The notes below the pieces were generated by a model, which saw nothing but the letters and a program-made list of their open reading frames with translations, made no database searches and had not been told where the DNA came from. 64,000 nt of DNA from a virus. The position numbers were made by a program, and so were the translations under genes. Shown piece by piece: positions 18,655 to 25,900 of this stretch; position 1 is the stretch's first letter, and every line of letters starts with the position of its first letter. The stretch lies in the IMG/VR virus record IMGVR_UViG_3300032293_001730, positions 1 through 64,000 of that record, one strand, 5' to 3'.

Positions 18655-19428
18655 ATGCGAGTTGTCGTTGGCAACGTCGAGCATGACGTTCAGGTAGCTG
18701 CTTGTTTCTCGGTTCCCCGACTGGGGTTCCAGGACAACTTCTTTACGGTCTTCTCTGCGCTTGCTCCCCACGGTGTGAAAATCACCAAGGGGACTGGCGC
18801 ATTTTGGGATCAGACCATGTCTCGGATTCTCTCCGATCTCTCGAAAGAGGAGACCGGCAACCAGTTCGTAATTACAGTTGATTACGATTCTGTCTTTGAG
18901 CCCGACTGCGTGAATCGTTTGATGGCGGCGATGCTGATCAGTGGCGTCGACGCCCTGGCTCCGCTTCAAACGAAGCGAGACGATCAGACTTTGATGTTCA
19001 CTCCGGAAGGCCTTGCAACGGATGAGGGCCCTGTGACCGTGAGCCTGCCGGGCGACTGGTGGGAGAAGCCGGCCCAGCCTGTCGACACGGCCCACTTCGG
19101 TCTCACGATCATTCGCACGGCCGCCCTGCGGCGAATGCCCAAGCCGTGGTTCATCGGAATCCCGGGCCCTGACGGCGATTGGGGTGACGGCAGGCGAGAC
19201 CCTGACATTGAATTCTGGCATCGCTTCCGAAAGGCGGGCAACACGCTCGCAGTCTGCCCGCAGGTCGCGATCGGCCACGCGGAACTGGTCATTACATGGC
19301 CCGACCAGCGACTGAAGGCGATACACCAATACCCGACGCACTACTGGGGCGACGGCGGCAAGCGGCCGCCCGAGGCCTGGGGGAGCGAGGACCACGCGGC
19401 GAAGTCAACGAAGAGGACGCAGGAATGA
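18655..19428 (+). CDS. GT-A-type glycosyltransferase in the structural operon
   Basis: The 257-residue protein looks like a GT2-like sugar transferase. Seen: an N-terminal nucleotide-binding-like strand pattern, the acidic FVITVDYDSVFEPDCV (a DxD-type metal and sugar-nucleotide site), DTAHFGLTIIRTAALRRM, and GPDGDWGDGRRDPDIEFWHRFRKAG, where an acidic catalytic residue is expected. It sits between capsid and connector genes, so capsid or tail glycosylation is plausible. Cell-surface modification is the alternative. Two ATGs lie close together (18651 out of frame, 18655 in frame). The next gene overlaps its stop. Confidence 0.75.
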   Translation: MRVVVGNVEHDVQVAACFSVPRLGFQDNFFTVFSALAPHGVKITKGTGAFWDQTMSRILSDLSKEETGNQFVITVDYDSVFEPDCVNRLMAAMLISGVDALAPLQTKRDDQTLMFTPEGLATDEGPVTVSLPGDWWEKPAQPVDTAHFGLTIIRTAALRRMPKPWFIGIPGPDGDWGDGRRDPDIEFWHRFRKAGNTLAVCPQVAIGHAELVITWPDQRLKAIHQYPTHYWGDGGKRPPEAWGSEDHAAKSTKRTQE

Positions 19429-19628
19429 AGATCAGACTCTTGAAAAACTGGAGTTGGTACAAGGCCGGTGACGTCGCGGACGTTCACGAGCCGCTTGCGA
19501 AGAACTGGCTGCACGAAGGCGTGGCAGAGCCGGCCGGCGAGGAGCGTTCAGTCGTCGTGGATCGGGCCGAAGCAGACAACTCGCGGGTCGAGCGGGCTGT
19601 CGTCACCGAGAAGCGGCGAAGCAAATGA
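19425..19628 (+). CDS. hypothetical small structural-operon protein
   Basis: The 67-residue protein starts MKIRLLKNWSWYKAGDVADV, a beta-type opening like small phage head proteins that carry a short barrel. The remainder is charged (SVVVDRAEADNSRVERAVVTEKRRSK). It overlaps the glycosyltransferase stop by ATGA and the connector start by ATGA, so it is tightly coupled. The function is unknown. Confidence 0.6.
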   Translation: MKIRLLKNWSWYKAGDVADVHEPLAKNWLHEGVAEPAGEERSVVVDRAEADNSRVERAVVTEKRRSK

Positions 19629-20278
19629 CGTATCCATCGCGGTTTGATCGCTACCTTGAGGTCGTCTCACGCACGAACCTGAAGTACCGCTCGCTCGTGC
19701 GTGTCACGGAGCCGACTGTCGAGCCGGTCTCGGTGGCAGAGGCCAAGCATCACCTCAGGCTTGACGCTGACTTTAGCGACGACGACCTGTATGTCTCCTC
19801 GCTGATCACGGCCGCGAGGTATTACGTTGAGAATTACGTCGACAGGACCCTCCTGCGGACTCAGTTTCGGATGAAGCTCGATTATTTCCCCACCTGGGAC
19901 CTTCCGCTGCCCCGCCCGCCTTTGATGGCGGACCCTGTCACCGTGCAGTACGTCTCGTCCGATGCTTCGCTCGGGTACGCGTTAACGAGCTACACCAACT
20001 TCCGGACCGATCGCGATGCCACCCCAGCCGTCATCCGGCCGCAGTGGAACGGAACTTGGCCTACTGTCCGGGGTGCCGAGAACGACGTCGTCATCTCGTG
20101 GTGGGCGGGCTACGGAACCACCGGAGCAGACGTGCCGATCCCCGCCCGCCACGCGATGCTTCTGATCTTGTCTCACTGGTACCGCACCCGCGAGAGCGTT
20201 TCAGAGGTCCGTTTCGCGCCCGTGCCCATGTCCGCCGAGACTCTCCTCGGCACCGTCAACTGGGGGCAGTACCGGTGA
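19625..20278 (+). CDS. head-tail connector protein, gp6-like
   Basis: The 217-residue protein resembles the HK97 gp6 adaptor family that forms the ring under the portal. Seen: VSVAEAKHHLRLDADFSDDDLYVSSLITAARYYVENYVDRTLL split across the N-terminal half, and a C-terminal helix IPARHAMLLILSHWYRTRE. The length is within the family range. It overlaps both neighbours, as is usual in connector modules. Confidence 0.85.
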   Translation: MTYPSRFDRYLEVVSRTNLKYRSLVRVTEPTVEPVSVAEAKHHLRLDADFSDDDLYVSSLITAARYYVENYVDRTLLRTQFRMKLDYFPTWDLPLPRPPLMADPVTVQYVSSDASLGYALTSYTNFRTDRDATPAVIRPQWNGTWPTVRGAENDVVISWWAGYGTTGADVPIPARHAMLLILSHWYRTRESVSEVRFAPVPMSAETLLGTVNWGQYR

Positions 20279-20607
20279 TCAATGCAGGCGATCTTCGCGA
20301 GGCGGTCACCGTCCAGGTGGCGTCAAAGACGACGAACGCCTACGGCGAGACGGTCCTCAGTTGGACGACATTCGCGACACGCCGCGCCGCCGTCGACGGC
20401 AGGACAATCACCGAGACGATGGGCCAGGAGCAGCCGTACACGAGCGGGGCCTACAACGTCCGGTTCCGGTACCTGCCAGGGCTGACGTCTGAGATGCGGC
20501 TGGTGTGGACGAGCCGCAGCCCAGCCAGGACGCTCGACATCGTCGCCATCACCGAGAAGAACAATCGGGAAGAGCACCAGCTTGTGTGCAAGGAGTGGCG
20601 GGCGTGA
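20275..20607 (+). CDS. head closure / head-tail joining protein, SPP1 gp16-like
   Basis: The 110-residue protein starts at GTG 20275 inside the previous stop (GTGA). INAGDLREAVTVQ, AYGETVLSWTTFATRRAAVD and TLDIVAITEKNN follow the layout of the head-tail joining family (small beta barrels that close the connector after packaging). The length fits. The next gene overlaps the stop. Confidence 0.8.
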   Translation: MINAGDLREAVTVQVASKTTNAYGETVLSWTTFATRRAAVDGRTITETMGQEQPYTSGAYNVRFRYLPGLTSEMRLVWTSRSPARTLDIVAITEKNNREEHQLVCKEWRA

Positions 20608-21002
20608 GCATTGAGATTCTCGGGCTCGAAGAAACCCTCGACGCTATCCGCGCCCTGCCCACGGTCATCGACCGGGCCAGGGCTTTTACGCCCGTAGCGG
20701 ACCAGTTCAAGGCTCGGCTGACTGATGCGACTCCCATCGGCTACAGCGGAAAGCTCAAGAAGTCGGTGATCGCCCAGGTTGACGATGATGAGGCCCTCGT
20801 CGGATACGAGGAAGGCGTCGAGACGGCCGGAAATCCGAAGCTCGACAGCGTCACACGGCCACGCACCAGGGGCAGGAGCGTGCTCTGGGTCCACGCGGAG
20901 AGCCTGGAGGAACTCATGGCTCAGGAGTTCGAGGACTTCGAGTCCACGGCGGTCTCGGTCCTGGAGGAATCATTCGCGGAGCAGATCAATGCCGGCTCCT
21001 GA
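20604..21002 (+). CDS. tail completion-type protein, HK97 gp10-like
   Basis: The 132-residue protein starts at GTG 20604 with GTGA overlap. The order of genes and features such as LEETLDAIRALPTVIDRAR, ATPIGYSGKLKKSV and the late LEELMAQEFEDF match the gp10-like group, which sits at the head-tail interface. It also overlaps the following gene by 14 nt. Confidence 0.7.
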   Translation: MSIEILGLEETLDAIRALPTVIDRARAFTPVADQFKARLTDATPIGYSGKLKKSVIAQVDDDEALVGYEEGVETAGNPKLDSVTRPRTRGRSVLWVHAESLEELMAQEFEDFESTAVSVLEESFAEQINAGS

Positions 21003-21384
21003 AACGTGGCTGAAGCATGCCCTGACCCAGGCCACAACGGCCGGCGTGCATCCGGTGCTCGCCCCGCAAAACGCAACCTTCCCGCTCGTCGTTTACCGCC
21101 GATCATCCACCCGCCGGGAGCGTGGAATGGGCGGGAACTTTGGCGTCCCAGTCGCCTCCTTCTCGGTTTCGATCGTCTCGCAGTCCTACTCCGAGGCCAA
21201 GGACATAGCCGACGCAATTCGCCTGAGGGCCGACAACTTTACGGGCGATTTTTCCGGCGTGAGAATCATTACATCGGCATTGACGGCCGAGAGCGACAAC
21301 ATGGAGCGTCCCCCCGAGGGCCAAGCCAAGCCGCTTTACAGGGTTGATCAGGTCTACGACGTTCGCTTTCAAGAAACTGTTTAA
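20989..21384 (+). CDS. tail terminator-like protein, DUF3168-like
   Basis: The 131-residue protein starts at ATG 20989. WLKHALTQATTAGVHPVLAP, FPLVVYRRSSTRRE, and YSEAKDIADAIRLRADNF resemble the DUF3168/gpU-like tail terminator layout that caps the tail tube. The position directly before tail-tube candidates agrees. No close motif proves the family. Confidence 0.65.
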   Translation: MPAPETWLKHALTQATTAGVHPVLAPQNATFPLVVYRRSSTRRERGMGGNFGVPVASFSVSIVSQSYSEAKDIADAIRLRADNFTGDFSGVRIITSALTAESDNMERPPEGQAKPLYRVDQVYDVRFQETV

Positions 21385-21404
21385 CGTCCAAGGAGGGACG
21401 AAAA

Positions 21405-21776
21405 ATGCCTTTCGAGTCTTCGCAGGGAATCGGATTCAGCTTCAGCGGTCAGGTCTTCACGGCCAACCAAATTCAGGTTTCGCAGCAGGTCAGCGAGATC
21501 GACGTCTCTTCGCTCTCTGATCCGACCGGCAGCTTCCGCAGTTTTCGCCCCGCCCCGATCCGCGAGGCCCCCGAGCTTCAGATCGAGTTCGTCGGAATGA
21601 ACCTTCCGCAGATGACCGCCACCGGCGCGATTACCTGGACGGTCGCCGCCAGCGGCTCGAACGCGGGCTTCACGACCGGCATCCCGACCGTGGCGCTCTG
21701 CACTCAGGCAAGCGTAACGGCCGCTGTCGGCGAGTTGATCAAGGGCTCGGCGACGTTCCGTCTGACGCAGAACTAG
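21405..21776 (+). CDS. putative tail tube protein
   Basis: The 123-residue protein is beta-rich with no membrane segment (IGFSFSGQVFTANQIQVSQQ, EIDVSSLSDPTGSFRSFRP, LIKGSATFRLTQN). Its place between the tail terminator and the tail chaperones is where the major tail protein is normally found, and a strong AAGGAGGG site precedes the ATG. The assignment rests on context and fold impression. Confidence 0.6.
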   Translation: MPFESSQGIGFSFSGQVFTANQIQVSQQVSEIDVSSLSDPTGSFRSFRPAPIREAPELQIEFVGMNLPQMTATGAITWTVAASGSNAGFTTGIPTVALCTQASVTAAVGELIKGSATFRLTQN

Positions 21777-21806
21777 GCAAAGCCTCCTGAGCTAGGGAGG
21801 TGATCC

Positions 21807-22220
21807 ATGGCACTCCTGTCACCGCACGGCTCGCCTACGGCGACCAACGGACTGGAGTGTACTTGGGCTGGGTTCAGGTTTGCAGTCAGGTCGCTGTCCT
21901 ACAGTAGGTCCGCCTCGGCGGAAGTAGATATTACATGCATGGACTCGTCGGCCGAGACGGACGCGAGAAACTCCACGAGGAGACTCACCGTCAAGTCTGT
22001 TGAGTATGGAATCATCGACCCAGGCGAAGTTCAGCTTGAGTTCCTAACCAGCGCAAACGGACTAACTCTATCTGGCTTTATTGGCAGAAAAAGTGAACTC
22101 AGGTTTAGTACGGATGAGTTTACGGTCGCCTCTCAGGCAATCTTGACGCAGTTCTCTTCTCAGATGCAGGTGGGTGAGTTCGTCACCTGCAACTGTACGT
22201 TCAAGTTCACGGAGCTTTAG
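21807..22220 (+). CDS. second putative tail tube-like protein
   Basis: The 137-residue beta-rich protein shares the layout of the previous one (SAEVDITCMDSSAETDARNS, a GVQLEF-like strand, and an end CNCTFKFTEL). This suggests a divergent tail-tube paralogue or a tube-tip protein. Codon use is visibly less GC-rich than in its neighbours. The GGAGG site at 21796-21800 could pair with CCTCC at 21783-21787, which may tune its translation. Confidence 0.5.
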   Translation: MALLSPHGSPTATNGLECTWAGFRFAVRSLSYSRSASAEVDITCMDSSAETDARNSTRRLTVKSVEYGIIDPGEVQLEFLTSANGLTLSGFIGRKSELRFSTDEFTVASQAILTQFSSQMQVGEFVTCNCTFKFTEL

Positions 22221-22229
22221 AATCCAGTT

Positions 22230-22239
22230 GTACGGATAC
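22230..22239 (+). promoter_or_regulatory. GTACGGATAC box
   Basis: The box lies after the previous stop and ends 32 nt before the tail chaperone start. It continues GG like the box at 12663. Confidence 0.5.
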
Positions 22240-22270
22240 GGTTTCTTTTCCCCTGATGGAGTAGGTAGGC

Positions 22271-22636
22271 ATGGCATTTCTCAACAAGGCGGCGATTCTG
22301 GCGGCGAAGGACAAGAAGCAGGTCGAGGTCACTGTTCCTGAGTGGCTCGACGATGCAGGGCAGCCCGGAGTGGTCTGCCTTCGGGTGCTGACCGGCACGG
22401 AGCGTGATCGCTTCGAGGCCGAGTTCGTGGGCGGCAACAAGAGCGTGGACATGGTCCGAGCGAAGCTCGTGGCGAAGTGTCTGTGTGACTCGGAAGGCAA
22501 CCGTCTCTTCACCGAGCAGGAGATTCCTGCTCTCGGCGAGAAGTCGGCAGCCGTCCTCGACCGGCTCTTCACGCAGTGCATGAAGTTGAATCGGTTTACC
22601 AAAGATGACGTGGAGGAACTCGCGGGAAACTCCTGA
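22271..22636 (+). CDS. tail assembly chaperone, gpG-like
   Basis: The 121-residue product is the short form of a lambda G/GT-type chaperone pair that binds the tape measure during tail assembly. Seen: MAFLNKAAILAAKDKKQVEV, LTGTERDRFEAEFV and a C-terminal helix LDRLFTQCMKLNRFTKDDVEELAG. The gene sits directly before the tape measure. The slippery heptamer GGGAAAC at 22624-22630 lies just before the stop and gives a longer fusion. Confidence 0.8.
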   Translation: MAFLNKAAILAAKDKKQVEVTVPEWLDDAGQPGVVCLRVLTGTERDRFEAEFVGGNKSVDMVRAKLVAKCLCDSEGNRLFTEQEIPALGEKSAAVLDRLFTQCMKLNRFTKDDVEELAGNS

Positions 22637-22932
22637 GCCGTCCGAGGCGGCGATTTGAGTATCGGCTGGCGTTAGCACTCGGCAAGACGCACAGGCAACT
22701 CCTTGAGGAGTGCGATGCGCAAGAACTCGCTGAGTGGGAGGCCTTTTGGCTCATCGAGCCGTGGGGGGACGAGTGGCGACAAATCGCTCGTCTCACCACG
22801 GCTCTTTGCACTGCCTGGGGCAGCAAGAACCTTGAAGAAGAAATGATCATGCCGAGCCACAGGAAGCAACAGCAAACGCCTGGGCAGATGTTGTCTGAGC
22901 TAATGAAAATTCCATCGCTGACAAAGAAGTAA
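22271..22932 (+). CDS. tail assembly chaperone GT fusion by -1 frameshift
   Basis: A -1 slip on G GGA AAC (22624-22630) moves the ribosome into a frame that starts CTC CTG AGC and stays open to TAA 22930-22932. The added 100 residues have LLEECDAQELAEWEAFWL and WGDEWRQIARLTTAL, the pattern of T-type chaperone domains (acidic helix, W/E-rich). The extension has no good start of its own. The tape measure start overlaps the stop (TAATG). Lambda uses GGGAAAG for the same purpose. Confidence 0.85.
22624..22630 (+). promoter_or_regulatory. -1 frameshift slippery heptamer GGGAAAC
   Basis: The site fits X XXY YYZ in the zero frame (GCG GGA AAC TCC TGA). It is placed two codons before the stop, as in siphovirus tail chaperone genes. 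Confidence 0.85.
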
Positions 22933-25900
22933 TGGCAACGATCGGCAGCATCACCGTCGCGTTTGGGGCGGACCTTCGCGGGCTGAGCGAGGGGATCGAC
23001 TCCATTGCCGGCATGTTCGATCGAGTATCCGAGAAGGCAGAGAAGCTCGCCGAGCAGCTTGATTCGATCACATCGAAGTCGGTTTCGCTCAAGGTGGCGG
23101 TGGAGTCGTCTGGGGTCGAAAAGGCGAAGTCTCAGATCAAGGACATTCCGGGCAATTCTACAAAGAAAGTTTCTGTCTCAGTTGATGCGTCAGAGGTTGC
23201 CGACGCTGGAGACGACGTCGCCGATCTGGGCACGTCGCTCACTGCGACGTCACAGGCAGCCTCCGGCGGGCGCGGCCCCTTGGCGTCACTTCTCGTAACC
23301 ACGGCAAGGCTGTCCTCGACCGCGATTGCCGGGGCCTCGGCGTACTCGCAATTGCGAGAAGCGACATTAAAAAACATCAGCGCAATTACCGGACTTAATT
23401 CGACGCAGAAGTCGCTGGTTGTTATTCAGGAAGCCCTTCGCGGGAACGGAGCAGCCCTAAAGGTTGTTATCCAGGCTACATCGCAGGCCGTCCGGGAATA
23501 CGCGAAGTCTTTTTTGACGGTCGAGGGAGCGCAGGCAGCACTACAGAGCGCCGCGCTGGCAACCGCCAGGGCGTTTGGCATATCCGACGAAGCAGTAGTG
23601 AGGTCTATCGGGTTCTTCTCTCAGTTCGCCACCAATCAGATCGCGACTGCGGGAGTGTTTCGTATTTCGCAGAGGGCTTCCGATCTTCTCGCGAAGGGCT
23701 ACGAGTCTCTCGCCGTCTCCGCCGCTAAATACTTCACTGGCTCCGACCGGGCTCTCGCCGCAGGTAAGTCTCTCGCGGACGCGCTGAAAAGCCTCGCCGC
23801 CGGCGTGAATTTCCTGAACAAGGGATTCGACTCCGCCGCCAGTGCTATCGCCAAGTTCTCCCAAAACTTCAATATCGTCGGGCGGGTGTCTGCGACTGTT
23901 GGAGCGGCCTTTGACAAAGCCGCTTCGCTCGTTTCTTCTTTCGCGTCGTCCGTTGCGTCGTCAAAGACTGCCTCGGACGTGATCAGAGCTTTCTCGGCGG
24001 CTTTCGGAAGCCTTTCTGCGGCGGCAAAGTCTGCGTCCCCAGTAATTGCCGCGACAATGAAAAGCATCGCGGCAGGCGTGGCTCCGGCGGCGAGACTTGT
24101 CGGCAGCTTCAGCTTACTGGCGACAGCGTTTTCTGTAGTCTCTGCGGCTTCAGGGGAAACTGCGGCAGGGTTTTTTAGGGTCGCCGCCGGCGCGGTGGCG
24201 CAAACTGCCGCCGTTGGCGCCGCAACCGGCGCCATCACGGCCGCTGCGGCTGGCACGTCGGTCATGGCCGGTGCCGCCGCTGGTGCTGCAACGGCTGTTG
24301 GCGGCCTTGCCTCGATCTTTCCGGTCACAACTGCCCTGGCTGTTGCCCTGGCTGTTGCCACGGGCCGTGTTGCCCACGCCCTGCAACACGTCGGCGACAA
24401 CGCAGAGATGATGGGCAACCTCGCCGACAGGTTCGGACAGCCCGTGCAGGAGATCGAGAAGCTCAAGATCGCCGCCGAGCAATCGGGCGTCGCGCTTAAC
24501 TCCGTCGTTCGTGCGCAGCAGATTTTCAGCCAGAACGTCAGCAAGATCAAGATCGGCAACATGGGCGTGGCTCAGACTCGCGAGGCGAGCGCGGCCATGA
24601 AGCAGTTGGGCATCAGCGTCGAGGACCTCCGGAACAAGAAGCCCGAAGATTTGTTTCTTGACGTTGCTCGCGAAATCTCCAAGCTGCCGGACGCCACAAA
24701 GAAGACGCAGGTCGCGATGGACCTGTTCGGGCGAACCGGCCCGCAGCTTCTTCCGCTTCTCAAGAATCTTGAACAAGTCAACGAAGACATCGGCAGGCTT
24801 GGCGGAACGATTAGCGACCTCGATTTCGAGAGGTTCCTGGCCGTAGACCAGTCCTTCGACAGGCTGCGGACAGCATCCGGGGCCATGACAGACGACCTCG
24901 CCATTCCTTTCACGAGGATGCAGGAGGCCTGGAACAACGCGTCGGCCGAAGTCATTGGCGGACTTGCGCCTCTCGTGGGCGCCGTGAGCGAGGTCATCGC
25001 GGACCTGTCCACTCCACTCGCTGTGATTGTCGAGGTGACAGGCAGGGTAATCGGCATTTTTGCAAGAGTTGCTGCGGCCGTCACGAAGATCGTCACGGCT
25101 TTCCTGCCCGTGGCTTCGATAGCCGTTCTTTTCGAGCTACTCGGAGACGCGATCAACGCGGTCTTGTCTCCGGTGGAGGGCCTCGTGGAGGGACTGGAGG
25201 GTTTCGCGTCTATGATCGAGGAGGCCATGCGGCCCACGGTTGAAGGGTTTCTTGAGATTGGCGAGGCCGCAACAGAACTCCTAAACATACTCACCGATTT
25301 TATGGGCCTCGGACATATTTTCGGCGAAACGACCGCCTCCCTGCTTGCCCTCGGAGCCGCGTATCTTGTAGTCACGTCTTCATCGCGAATCTTCTCTGCC
25401 GTTATGGCGACCTCGGCCGGGACTGCCATCGCAAGCGCAGTCACGACGGCCGCAGCCTGGGTCGCCGCCGGGGCTGCAATCGCCGCATCACTGATCGGCG
25501 TTGCGGTCGTGGGGATTACGGTCTATGTCGCTTCACTCATTGCAGCCACTGCGGCCACCATTGCCTCCTGCGCAGCGATGCACATCGCGTGGCTGTTCGG
25601 CCTTGGCCCGATTGGCCTACTGATCGCTGGCATCGAACTCCTTGCGGTTGGTGTCATTGCCCTGTACGCACTCGGGGGAAGCATCGTCGACTTCTTCAGT
25701 GGCTGGGGCCAAGGCGCCAAGGAAATCGACGGTGCTACTGCAAGCGTCGAGGAACTGACTGCGGCCGTTGAGGAAAATCAGAACAAGGGATTGGGCAAGG
25801 ACGCACAGGCGTTGGCTGACGCACTCGCACCTTCCGGAGGCAGTTCTGGAACCGCCAGTGTCGATTTCGGTGACGATGGGAGGGTCGCGGAAGCGGAGTT

